Source: Phycisphaerales bacterium
GTDB lineage: Bacteria; Planctomycetota; Phycisphaerae; Phycisphaerales; SM1A02
Assembly (NCBI GenBank): GCA_028823105.1
Contig: JAPKCC010000017.1
Location: 1-41,032 of the forward strand
Length of the DNA: 41,032 nucleotides
Direction: 5' to 3'
A program made the position numbers and the translations under genes. Below are positions 1 to 9,039 of this stretch, piece after piece. How positions within the stretch are numbered: position 1 is the first letter of the stretch; each line of letters begins with the position of its first letter. The notes under the pieces are model-generated. The model was given only the letters and a program-made list of their open reading frames with translations, had not been told where the DNA came from and made no database searches.

Positions 1-1608
1 GCCGACGCTGATGATGATGCCGATGCTGATGCCGACGCTGATGATGATGCCGATGTGACGACCGAGAAAGTCGCCGCGATCCCATTTACGACCGAGGATC
101 TGCAGACCGCGTATCTACGGCTTCGGAAGTTGACGAGTCTTCCTGGAAATGAAAGCCGACTCACGATGCTCCCCGCGGGGAACGCGGTGCTCTTCGACAG
201 CCGCACGTCGGCTCCTGGCGTGTCCGGTCTCTACACGGTCGCGTGGGACGGCACGGGCCGGAAACGGCTCGGGGATTCCGTCTCGATGATGGGACTCTCC
301 GAAGACGGCGGGCGATTGGTTGCGGTCGGCGCCGGGTCGGCCAAGACCATCGACGTGGGAAGCGGCAAGGCGACGGCATATCCCATCAGCATGCGAATTC
401 GACTTGATCTCGAGCAGCAGTCGAGCGAGAAGTTCCTCGAGGCAGCCGGAATCATCGGCGAGGTCTTCTACGATCCCGAGATGAAGGGGCTGGATTGGCC
501 CGTCTTGACCGATCGATATCATGAACTCGCGCGGAAGGCACGAACCGCAGATGAGTTCAACTGGGTCGCCAATCGACTCATCGGCGAACTCAGTGCGTCG
601 CACATGGGTATTCGTGCCCGCGCCGAGACGATGCCGTTGTCCCAGTCGATCGGCCGTCTTGGTGTCGATCTGGAAGCCGTCGAGGGTGGGTATCGAATCA
701 CCGGGATCATCGAGGATTCACCGGCAGTAGAAACCGAGATGCCGTTGGAGATCGGTGACGTCATCACCGCGATCGATCTCGTACCGCTTGATCTCGGTGC
801 GCTCCCTCCGGATACCGTGGGCGGCCATCTTCGCGGGAAGAGCGGTTCCGAGGTGATCGTGACCGTGCTTCGATCCGTGCCGACTGGCGAAGACGGGGTG
901 GCAAAGGAAGCGGTCGAACTCGATCTCCTCCTGACCCCGATCTCGAACAGTGCAGTTCGCGGCCTGGTGTACCGGGCGACGCAGCGCCGTCGATCGGCGT
1001 TGGTCGACGAATGGTCTGAGGGTCGACTTGGCTACACGCACATCCGTGGCATGAATCAGCCGTCGCTGGACGAGTTTGAGCGGGATATCTTCGCGGCGGC
1101 GGAGGGTCGGGACGGACTGATCGTCGATGTCCGTGACAACGGCGGGGGATGGACGACGGATCGACTGCTCGCCTCGATCATGGCCCGCCCGCACGCGTAC
1201 ACCGTTCCACGTGGTGCGGATCCAACCATCACCGGAAAGTACCCGCAGGATCGACTCTACATCCAGCGGGTTCTGCTTCCCATGAACCTACTCTGCAACG
1301 AAAAGAGTTACTCGAACGCGGAGATCATCTCCCACGCCTTCAAGACGCTCGGCCGCGGAACCCTGGTCGGCCAGAGGACGCACGGAAGCGTGATCTCCAC
1401 CGGAGGGACTTCGTTGATCGACGGCACGTCGGTACGGCTTCCCTTCCGTGGGTGGTATGTCCAGAGTGGCGAAGACATGGAGAACAACGGAGCCATCCCC
1501 GACATCGTGGTGGTGCAGACGCCGGAGGATGAAGTCGCCGGCGTCGATGCGCAGCTCAAGGCCGCGGTCGATGACCTGCTCACCCGGCTCGACGAATCGT
1601 CGTCATGA
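1..1608 (+). CDS. Tricorn-like protease, C-terminal part (C1 domain, PDZ, S41-type catalytic domain); 5' end lies outside window
   Basis: Frame is open from base 1 (ADADDDADADADADDDADVTTEK...); PDZ-like segment (VEGGYRITGIIEDSPA...GDVITAID) followed by tail-specific protease-like DGLIVDVRDNGGG and NEKSYSNAEIISHAFKTLGRGTLVGQRTHG. The supplied ORF 55..1608 is probably only an internal start. Confidence 0.85.
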   Translation, partial: ADADDDADADADADDDADVTTEKVAAIPFTTEDLQTAYLRLRKLTSLPGNESRLTMLPAGNAVLFDSRTSAPGVSGLYTVAWDGTGRKRLGDSVSMMGLSEDGGRLVAVGAGSAKTIDVGSGKATAYPISMRIRLDLEQQSSEKFLEAAGIIGEVFYDPEMKGLDWPVLTDRYHELARKARTADEFNWVANRLIGELSASHMGIRARAETMPLSQSIGRLGVDLEAVEGGYRITGIIEDSPAVETEMPLEIGDVITAIDLVPLDLGALPPDTVGGHLRGKSGSEVIVTVLRSVPTGEDGVAKEAVELDLLLTPISNSAVRGLVYRATQRRRSALVDEWSEGRLGYTHIRGMNQPSLDEFERDIFAAAEGRDGLIVDVRDNGGGWTTDRLLASIMARPHAYTVPRGADPTITGKYPQDRLYIQRVLLPMNLLCNEKSYSNAEIISHAFKTLGRGTLVGQRTHGSVISTGGTSLIDGTSVRLPFRGWYVQSGEDMENNGAIPDIVVVQTPEDEVAGVDAQLKAAVDDLLTRLDESSS

Positions 1609-2141
1609 CGGCCGTCGCCCGCTCGATCTGCCACGGTCTGGTCCCGGTGATGTGCATCGTGACCTGGGCGATTTCTGGATGTGGAGGCAAGGAGTCCCTG
1701 ATGCGAGAACCTGCGGCCACGGATGCGGATGAGGACCGAGTCGCTGGAATAGCGGCCGACTGGCGATGGAAGCATCGACTGCTCGTGGTCGCGACGGAGT
1801 CGCAGGGTGCAGAGTTGGACGGTCAGTGGATGCGGGTTGTCGAGGTGCGGGACAAGTGGCTCGATCGTGATCTCCTCCTGATCCTGCTCACCAGCGACGA
1901 AGGCTGGATCATTGACGACCCCTCTGCTGCTCGATCCGACTGGAGCAATCTCTCAGCGGGGGAGTCTGCGGCGTTCCGCCGTCGCTACGATCTCGCCGGA
2001 ACCGGATTCGAGGCGGTACTCGTCGGCAAGGACGGGGGAGTGAAGTCTCGATATTCCAAAATCGTTGATCCAGCCATGGTCTTCCCCTTCATCGATGCGA
2101 TGCCCATGCGGATGGACGAGATGCGAAAGGAATCGGAATGA
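1605..2141 (+). CDS. DUF4174-like lipoprotein/secreted protein
   Basis: N-terminal hydrophobic stretch with SGCGG lipobox-like motif; WRWKHRLLVVAT and VLVGKDGGVKSRYSKIVDPAMVFPFIDAMPMRMDEMR resemble DUF4174; ATGA overlap with upstream CDS. Confidence 0.75.
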   Translation: MTAVARSICHGLVPVMCIVTWAISGCGGKESLMREPAATDADEDRVAGIAADWRWKHRLLVVATESQGAELDGQWMRVVEVRDKWLDRDLLLILLTSDEGWIIDDPSAARSDWSNLSAGESAAFRRRYDLAGTGFEAVLVGKDGGVKSRYSKIVDPAMVFPFIDAMPMRMDEMRKESE

Positions 2142-3604
2142 TCAACGTACGTCTCTTCGCCGGTTTGGCTCTGATGATCATGATCATCATGATCATCATG
2201 GCGACCACCGCGGTTGCGGGAGTCGGGCAGGGTGACCGTCTCGTCTCGACGTCGACCGGTCCCACCATTCCGGACCGTCCCGACATTCTTCTCATACTGA
2301 TCGACGATCTGGGGTGTCGGGACCTCGCCTGCGAAGGTCATGCAACGCACCAGACGCCGAACATCGACGCACTTCGGGCGCAAAGCGTTCGATTCACACA
2401 TGCGGGGTGCAACGGTCCCAACTGTTCTCCGAGCCGGGCGGCATTGGTCACGGCACGACACGGCAGTCGCACTGGTGTGCATACGGTGGGGAACGCAGGC
2501 CGGGGAAAGGCGGCCGATCGGCGGGTGGAGCCCCCGAAGAATGGCGTCCGCATTCGTGAAGACGAGCGGACAATCGCGGAGACCCTCGGCTCGGTGGGCT
2601 ATCGAACCGGCTTCGTCGGAAAGTGGCACGTGAGCGTTGATCCCACGACTCAGGGGTTTGACCGCAATATTGCCGGGAACAAAGCCGGTCATCCAAAATC
2701 CTATTTTCCGCCGTATCGAAACGCGGATCTGAAGGACGGACCAGAGGGCGAGTACCTGATCGATCGCTTGGCCGCCGAGACGGTTGGCATGATCGACTCG
2801 TTCGAGGCCGACTCCTCCAAGGATGGTCGGCCTTGGTTTGTGATGTACGCGCCGTACGCGGTTCATTCTCCGATTCAAGCGGACCCCGCGTCGGTCGCGG
2901 CGATGAAGACTCGACATCCGCAGATGAATGAGCGGGCGGCTCGCTACGCGGTGATGGTCGAGGCGACCGATCGGGCGGTCGGCGCGATCCTGGCGGCCAT
3001 CGATCCCGCCCGCACCGTGGTGTGCTTCGCCAGCGACAATGGTGGTCTTCAGCCGGTCACCGACATGTCGCCGTGGCGAGGGGGAAAGGGCATGCTCTAT
3101 GAAGGTGGTGTGCGAACGCCGCTCTTCGTTCGGGTGCCGGGGCTTCCTCCAAGTGATGTCGAAACGCCCGTGCAGCTCTTTGATGTTCATCCGACGTTGG
3201 TCGAACTCGCCGGGGCGGCGATGCCCATCGACCGGCCGATCGACGCCGTTTCGCTGGTGCCGGCGCTTCGCGGTGATCCGCTCGATCGTGGCGCTCTCTT
3301 CTGGCACTTCCCGGCCTATCTTGAAGGGCGTGATGCCGAAAGCCATGAGCCTGGACGGCCATTCCGATCCACGCCGAGCGGTGCGATCCGAGAGGGTCGG
3401 TGGAAACTTGTCGAGTGGTTCGAAGATGGTGACGTGGAACTCTACGATCTCGAATCCGATCCGGGGGAGCGGGTTGATCGGAGCGAGACCGAACCCGATC
3501 TCCGCGAAGCAATGCTCGGAAGACTTGCGGCATGGCGGCTTCGGATGGGTTCAGCGATGCCCACGCCGATCGCCGTCGCGCCGGCCTCGCCGGTCTCGGA
3601 CTGA
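2138..3604 (+). CDS. Sulfatase (arylsulfatase-like, formylglycine type)
   Basis: ILLILIDDLGCRDLACEGH, sulfatase signature CSPSRAALVT, CFASDNGG, signal peptide; ATGA overlap with upstream CDS. Confidence 0.93.
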   Translation: MINVRLFAGLALMIMIIMIIMATTAVAGVGQGDRLVSTSTGPTIPDRPDILLILIDDLGCRDLACEGHATHQTPNIDALRAQSVRFTHAGCNGPNCSPSRAALVTARHGSRTGVHTVGNAGRGKAADRRVEPPKNGVRIREDERTIAETLGSVGYRTGFVGKWHVSVDPTTQGFDRNIAGNKAGHPKSYFPPYRNADLKDGPEGEYLIDRLAAETVGMIDSFEADSSKDGRPWFVMYAPYAVHSPIQADPASVAAMKTRHPQMNERAARYAVMVEATDRAVGAILAAIDPARTVVCFASDNGGLQPVTDMSPWRGGKGMLYEGGVRTPLFVRVPGLPPSDVETPVQLFDVHPTLVELAGAAMPIDRPIDAVSLVPALRGDPLDRGALFWHFPAYLEGRDAESHEPGRPFRSTPSGAIREGRWKLVEWFEDGDVELYDLESDPGERVDRSETEPDLREAMLGRLAAWRLRMGSAMPTPIAVAPASPVSD

Positions 3605-3625
3605 TCGCCCTGTCGGGGGATGGGT

Positions 3626-4138
3626 TTACCAATCGCCGGCGTAATCGATCTTGAAGAGGCCGGCCTTGATCGCGGTCATCTCATGGAGACGCCGAGCGAT
3701 CTGACGAAGATGAAGATCGTCATGCGCGCACCAAGCCGCGAGGATGTCTCCTGCTCGGATACTCCCGAACAATGGTTGCGTCTTCTCGATGTGGAAGTCA
3801 TCGGCGGCGACGGTCCGCAGCCAGTTCGTTTCAGTTCGACGAACGGCCTTGAACTCGCGGAGCATGGTCTGAAGGTCTCGCTCGCGATAGCCGCGTTCTT
3901 TTGCCGCGGCATTCGGGTCGATCTCTGGCCAGTCCGCATCCGGCGCTTCGAGGGTCATTCGGAGTCGTGTGCCGAAGTCATCGAGATCCTCATCGGTGAG
4001 ATGGCAGATGATCTCGAGAATGGACCAATCGGATTCGGAAGGACGCCAGCGAGCGTCATCGAGACTCAAGTCGGCGAGAAGCGTCGCCAGCGAGTCAGGG
4101 ATGCATTCGAGCCGGTCGATCATCCAGTGGACGTCCAT
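3626..4138 (-). CDS. DinB-like family protein
   Basis: 170 aa; WSILEIICHLTDEDLDDFGTRLRM and HDDLHLRQIARRLHEM match the DinB/YfiT four-helix pattern. Confidence 0.75.
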   Translation of the reverse strand: MDVHWMIDRLECIPDSLATLLADLSLDDARWRPSESDWSILEIICHLTDEDLDDFGTRLRMTLEAPDADWPEIDPNAAAKERGYRERDLQTMLREFKAVRRTETNWLRTVAADDFHIEKTQPLFGSIRAGDILAAWCAHDDLHLRQIARRLHEMTAIKAGLFKIDYAGDW

Positions 4139-4223
4139 GCCCCGAATTGAACCACGACGAGGCGAGGCGTGTCGGAGAGACGTCGATTCCGGTCATGAAT
4201 CAGGCTTTAGCCGCGAATTCGGC

Positions 4224-5168
4224 TCAATCGTCGCCGTCGCCATCGTCGGAAGGCTCGGCCTCCGGCGGAGGCTGGGACGCGGCCAGGGCAATGTCGTCGA
4301 GTTCTGCCAGTTGGGCGCGAGCGGCAACGGCAACCGAGTCGTAGATGCTCGCCAGAAGTCCGACCAGCGGAAAACGCCCGTCGAGCGGCGCATTCCCGAG
4401 TCGTCTGAGCAGCGCCTGCGGCGCGTGTTCGATTCGTCGCTCTCGCTTGAACGCCTCGAGTCCGGGTCCTGGAGTCCAGAACGTCTCCAGTGATTCTTCT
4501 ACGGGGGGAAGGCTGCGCACGGTCGCCGCGGTTCCCGGGATCGGATGAGCGCGGCTCACGCCGCTGGTCGCAAGCAGTCTTGCTTCCTGCAACCGTTCCA
4601 GGAATCGTGGACCGAAGAGTCCACGGAGCGTGAGGATCAGCAGCGGATCCCCTTCCATCCGTTCGGCCATCAGGTACGCGACGGTGACCGCATGTCGGCA
4701 TTTTGATCGACCGCAGTTGCAGGTGAAATGAATCTGCGAGGGATCGGGGAGCAGGGTGAGGCCCGCGGCGGCGAATGGTTCGGCGATCTCCGGGGAGACG
4801 TCGCCGGAGAGGAGCCGCGCGGTGTAGCGGGCTTCTCGGGCCATCGAGTTGATGATTCGGTCCCAGTCGTCGCGACTGATCGAGTCGAATTCGATGCGGA
4901 GTTCGTGGGGCCTCGCCGACACATCCTGCACGGTGGACGTGATTCGGGCTGGTTCGACGTTCAGCAGGACGGTCTGGCCCTTGCGGGCGAAGTCGAGCCC
5001 TTCCGACCGCGTGGTGTCATCGAAGCCCGAAAGGACTCTCTCAAGCCAGGGACCTGCCGGCCAGCCGAAGACGATCTCTTCGTCCTTCAAACGAAGGCGG
5101 ATGCCGTTCCTGACCTTCCGAGGCGTGTCGTCCCGGCGTCTGAATCCCTCGTCGCGGCTGGTGATCAC
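4224..5168 (-). CDS. SWIM zinc-finger protein
   Basis: FTCNCGRSKCRHAVTVAYLMAERM fits CxCx(n)CxH SWIM finger; overlaps the SNF2 gene stop by 4 nt. Confidence 0.85.
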   Translation of the reverse strand: MITSRDEGFRRRDDTPRKVRNGIRLRLKDEEIVFGWPAGPWLERVLSGFDDTTRSEGLDFARKGQTVLLNVEPARITSTVQDVSARPHELRIEFDSISRDDWDRIINSMAREARYTARLLSGDVSPEIAEPFAAAGLTLLPDPSQIHFTCNCGRSKCRHAVTVAYLMAERMEGDPLLILTLRGLFGPRFLERLQEARLLATSGVSRAHPIPGTAATVRSLPPVEESLETFWTPGPGLEAFKRERRIEHAPQALLRRLGNAPLDGRFPLVGLLASIYDSVAVAARAQLAELDDIALAASQPPPEAEPSDDGDGDD

Positions 5169-8100
5169 GATTCATCCTCCTCGACTCCGGTGTCGCGGAG
5201 TGCGAGCACGCTGCGTAACTGATTGGAACTGAGTTCGGTCAACCAGGATTCGCCCGCGCCGATGATCCGGCGTGCGAGGTCCGTCTTTTGCTCGATCATC
5301 TGGTCGATTCGTTCCTCGAGCGTGCCCGATGTGATCATCTTGTGGACGTTCACGGTTCTGGTCTGCCCGATCCGGAAGGCCCGGTCGGTGGCCTGATTCT
5401 CAACCGCGGGGTTCCACCAGCGGTCGAAGTGGATCACGTGATTTGCACTGGTCAGGTTGACGCCCACGCCGCCTGCCTTGAGGGACAGGATGAAGATCGG
5501 TGCGGCCTCTCGATTCTGGAAACGCTCGATCATCTGATCGCGTCGTCCCTGAGGCGTGCCGCCGTGAAGGAACAACGGCTCCATGTCGAACTCCTGCCGC
5601 ATGATCGTGGTCAGGAGGTGCCCCATCTGTCGGAACTGGGTAAAAATCAGCGCCTGATCGCCGGCGGCGACGACCTCTTCGAGAATCTCGACGAGCCGGA
5701 TGCTCTTGCCGGAACGCCGGCTGAGTCGTTCGCCCTTCGCGGGCGCGAGATCGGTTTCTCGAAGGAAATGCGCCGGGTGATTGCAGATCTGCTTGAGTCG
5801 GACGAGTCCTGAGAGGACCAGGCCGCGACGCCGGATGCCCGTCGCCTCGTCGACCTTCCGGAGCATGTCCTGCACCACGGTGTCGTAGAGCCTGGCCTGT
5901 TCCGGCGTGAGCTGGACCTGCTGCCGGTTCTCGACCAGGGGTGGAAGATCGTCGGCGACGCCATCATCGGTCTTGAGGCGACGGAGGATGAACGGGCCGA
6001 CGAGTTGCTTCAGACGCTCTGCGCGTCGCTCATCGCGATGACGTTCGATCGGGATGGCGAAGCGCCGGCGAAAATCGCTCTGCGGTCCGAGGAAGCCTGG
6101 GAGGCAGAACTCCATGATCGACCAGAGTTCCATGAGACGGTTCTCGACCGGAGTACCGGTCAGCGCGATTCGATGACGGCTCTTGATCGACCTGATCGCG
6201 GTGGCTTGCTTCGTGGGCGGGTTCTTCACGTGTTGTGCTTCGTCGAGGACCACCCGTTCCCATGTGACCTCTTCGATCCAGGGCCGATCCCGACTGACCA
6301 GTGCATAGGTGGTGACCACCACATCGCAGGCGTTCGACTTCTCCACGAATCCTTCGCCGACCGGTCGATTCGGTCCGTGCTGGACATGGACCCGAAGTTC
6401 GGGAGCGAAGCGTTCCAGTTCGCGTCGCCAGTTGCCAGCGACCGACATCGGGCAGACCAGGAGCGTCGGAGAGACGGCCCCGGGTCGGACTTCGCGTTCG
6501 TGCTGAAGCAGGGCGATCATCTGGATCGTCTTGCCGAGACCCATGTCGTCAGCAAGGCAGCCCCCGAGACCGAATCGGTCCAAGAAGGCGAGCCAGGCAA
6601 GGCCTCGTTCCTGATACGGACGCAGGGTTCCATTGAAGTTCGCCGGGACCTTCACGGGGCTCGCCGAGTCGTCGGGAATTCCGTCCTCGCCGAGCAGCTC
6701 AGAGATCCAACCGTCGGTACGGACGCCGGTGATCGGTGGCATCTCGCCGTCTTCTTCGCCGACCGATGCCAAGCGAAGGACCTCACCGAGGGTCGCCGCG
6801 CCGCCGGGATGCTTGTCGAGGAAAACCTTCGCTCGCTCGAAGTCTTCGGCGCGGATCTCGACCCATGTATCGCCCACCCGAACCAACGGCACGCCGTTCT
6901 CCGCGAGTCGGCGGAGTTCTTCGAGTCCGACGTTCTGATCTCCGATCGAGATTTCCCACGAGTAGTCGACGAGGCTTGAGAGGCCCATCGCCGGCGGTGC
7001 CTCTGCATCCCCATTTGGCTCGATGATCATTCTCACGCCGATGCGACTCGTGGTGCTTCCCCACCAGGAGGGGGCCATTACTTCGATGCCCGCTTCCTGC
7101 AGAATCGGACGTGCCTCCTGCAGGAATGCATGAGACTCGGCGGTGCTGAGTTCGATTCCGGTGGGATCGATCTCTTCGAGGACTTCCTTCAACTTGGGCC
7201 AGATTCGTTCCGCCCGTCCGAGTTCGGCGAGCAGAAGGTCACCGGGGGTCTCTTCGGAACCGACGACCGACGCGAGACGACCGCCTCCACCATCGGCCCA
7301 GATGTCCGCGGCGTCCACGATGATCGGTGGGTCGTCGGTGACCAGGAGATGGAATCCCAGAGGCCAGCGGGCGTTCTGGAGATCCTCTGGCGTCGCATCG
7401 AGCACACCGTCCATCGGCTCCGCGAGTTGCAGGCACAGGCGGACGGCACGTCCTTCGACCGGATCGATGAGTCCGCCCAACCACAGTCGGGCGCCTCGGG
7501 TCACGTCGACGAGGGTCTCCCGCGAGGCTTGGATTTTCCGGCCATCACCGAGCAAGCCGGTGAGCAGGGCGACCTGTCGATCACCTTCGGCATCTCGATC
7601 CTCGATCGCATCGAGATAATCCTCGCCGATGAGGGTTCTTCGGACGAGCGCATCCACCATCGACTCCAAGGCCGACTCGATCACCGTCCAGCGATCGGTC
7701 GCGGTGGCGTCAGAGGTGGAGAGTGCGATCGGGGGGATGGCGGAAGCGAGATGGCCAAGCGGCTCCGCGAGTTCGGCATCCGCGAGCCAGGGGACCCACC
7801 GACCTCTCGGCGGTCCGCCTTCGGTCTGGATCACCGACGGCACGAAGCGCTGGTCGGCAAGCAGTTCGAGTGCGAAGGTGGAGACTTCCGACCAGAATCG
7901 GATGTCGTGACCGAGCATCACGTGGTCGATCGGTTGTTCGACGATACGGGTAAGTAGATCGACGGCGGTGGCCGCGTCGATCTGCAGACAGGGGACCTCG
8001 GTCTCGGCGAGAATCAGGTCGTCGCTGTCTGGAACCGCGAGCCCCAGTCTCGTCGCCACGACGAGTCCAGGCACGGGTTGTCGTGATTCCCCGCCGCCTC

Positions 8101-8443
8101 GGTGCGGGAGACGAAGACGAAGAACGTGCTGCTCTAAAGGTTCGCAACCCTGAAGAGAGGAACCGAGTCGATCGCGGAGATCTTCGAGCGACGCCGCGAA
8201 CGGGTGGAGCGGGATCGCCCGAGGTTCGGTCGCCACGACGACGGGTGAACCCGAAGCGCCGGTAGGGTCGACGGATGGAACCCGAGCGACTTCAGGGCTG
8301 GAGGTTCTCCAAGTCGAATCGTCGTAGAGATCGATTCGTTCACCCCAAAGAAACCATGCGTCGCCGCTGGTCACTCCGTGCAAGACAATCGTCGGAATTC
8401 CGGAAATGACTGCCGACCTCCATGTCGCGACAACTTGTCGCAA
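5165..8443 (-). CDS. SNF2-family DEAD/DEAH helicase with N-terminal bacterial SNF2-associated region
   Basis: LADDMGLGKTIQMIALLQ, VVLDEAQHVKNP, ALTGTPVENRLMELWSIMEF, FQNREAAPIFILSLKAGGVGVNLTSANHVIHFDRWWNPAVENQATDRAFRIGQ. ORF starts at TTG; GTG at VTSGDAWFLWGER is an alternative start. Confidence 0.93.
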   Translation of the reverse strand: MRQVVATWRSAVISGIPTIVLHGVTSGDAWFLWGERIDLYDDSTWRTSSPEVARVPSVDPTGASGSPVVVATEPRAIPLHPFAASLEDLRDRLGSSLQGCEPLEQHVLRLRLPHRGGGESRQPVPGLVVATRLGLAVPDSDDLILAETEVPCLQIDAATAVDLLTRIVEQPIDHVMLGHDIRFWSEVSTFALELLADQRFVPSVIQTEGGPPRGRWVPWLADAELAEPLGHLASAIPPIALSTSDATATDRWTVIESALESMVDALVRRTLIGEDYLDAIEDRDAEGDRQVALLTGLLGDGRKIQASRETLVDVTRGARLWLGGLIDPVEGRAVRLCLQLAEPMDGVLDATPEDLQNARWPLGFHLLVTDDPPIIVDAADIWADGGGGRLASVVGSEETPGDLLLAELGRAERIWPKLKEVLEEIDPTGIELSTAESHAFLQEARPILQEAGIEVMAPSWWGSTTSRIGVRMIIEPNGDAEAPPAMGLSSLVDYSWEISIGDQNVGLEELRRLAENGVPLVRVGDTWVEIRAEDFERAKVFLDKHPGGAATLGEVLRLASVGEEDGEMPPITGVRTDGWISELLGEDGIPDDSASPVKVPANFNGTLRPYQERGLAWLAFLDRFGLGGCLADDMGLGKTIQMIALLQHEREVRPGAVSPTLLVCPMSVAGNWRRELERFAPELRVHVQHGPNRPVGEGFVEKSNACDVVVTTYALVSRDRPWIEEVTWERVVLDEAQHVKNPPTKQATAIRSIKSRHRIALTGTPVENRLMELWSIMEFCLPGFLGPQSDFRRRFAIPIERHRDERRAERLKQLVGPFILRRLKTDDGVADDLPPLVENRQQVQLTPEQARLYDTVVQDMLRKVDEATGIRRRGLVLSGLVRLKQICNHPAHFLRETDLAPAKGERLSRRSGKSIRLVEILEEVVAAGDQALIFTQFRQMGHLLTTIMRQEFDMEPLFLHGGTPQGRRDQMIERFQNREAAPIFILSLKAGGVGVNLTSANHVIHFDRWWNPAVENQATDRAFRIGQTRTVNVHKMITSGTLEERIDQMIEQKTDLARRIIGAGESWLTELSSNQLRSVLALRDTGVEEDES

Positions 8444-8575
8444 ATCGAATCTCCAAAGCCCGTTCCTGGGCGTTGAAGGGTTCCCACGTGTCCGGGATCG
8501 TCATGCCGTGAGGCGTAGGACGATCATCAAGTGACCCGAGCCACCGTGCTCCGTGGGCGATCACGGGACTCGGAG

Positions 8576-8648
8576 TGATTCCGCTGGGGCTCGAACCCAG
8601 GACCTGGCGATTAAAAGTCGCATGCTCTACCAACTGAGCTACGGAATC
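8576..8648 (-). tRNA. tRNA-Lys (anticodon TTT)
   Basis: Reverse complement GATTCCG-TA-GCTC-AGTTGGTA-GAGC-A-TGCGA-CTTTTAA-TCGCC-AGGTC-CTGGG-TTCGAGC-CCCAG-CGGAATC-A folds as a cloverleaf; 73 nt, 3' CCA not encoded. Confidence 0.95.
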
Positions 8649-8659
8649 CCGAGTCCCAA

Positions 8660-8665
8660 AGTGTA
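8660..8665 (-). promoter_or_regulatory. Putative -10 element (TACACT) of tRNA-Lys
   Basis: TACACT on minus strand, 11 nt upstream of the mature tRNA 5' end. Confidence 0.4.
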
Positions 8666-9039
8666 GTGGAGACCGCGTCCTCAACGGGCCGCTTGTCACG
8701 CGATCCTGAATTCGTCCACAGGTCTTCGGCCAACGATGACGTGTGTCACCGAGTCCACGAGGCTTCAGGATCTTCGCGATCTCCATTTCGAGGTCCGCAT
8801 GTGTTTCGAGCGTACTCCTTAGGTCGCCATATTGGCTACAAAAAGGCATTATTATCGGATGTGCATAGTGGTTACGTGGTGATGCAGCATCGATGGTGGA
8901 GATTTCAGACGGTTCGGTCAGCGATATGCCGGCGTAATCCCCCCAACATGCAAAATTCGGAAGGTCGGAGTGAATAGGCGCCGTGTAGACGCCGATGGCT
9001 CTCTCGCGGCGGACTCATCGTCGCTCGGAGACCTCGACC

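Noticed and set aside
2171-2202. ATGATCATC-like short repeat (TGATGATCATGATCATCATGATCATCATG)
   Set aside because: Encodes the Met/Ile-rich hydrophobic core of the sulfatase signal peptide; low complexity rather than a regulatory repeat.
1985-3346. 453-aa minus-strand ORF
   Set aside because: Antisense to the sulfatase; His/Arg-rich shadow ORF.
5288-7957. Several plus-strand ORFs (174, 324, 275 aa)
   Set aside because: Shadow ORFs of the SNF2 helicase gene on the other strand.
8340-8849. 169-aa minus-strand ORF
   Set aside because: Runs through the tRNA-Lys gene and the SNF2 5' end; not protein-like.
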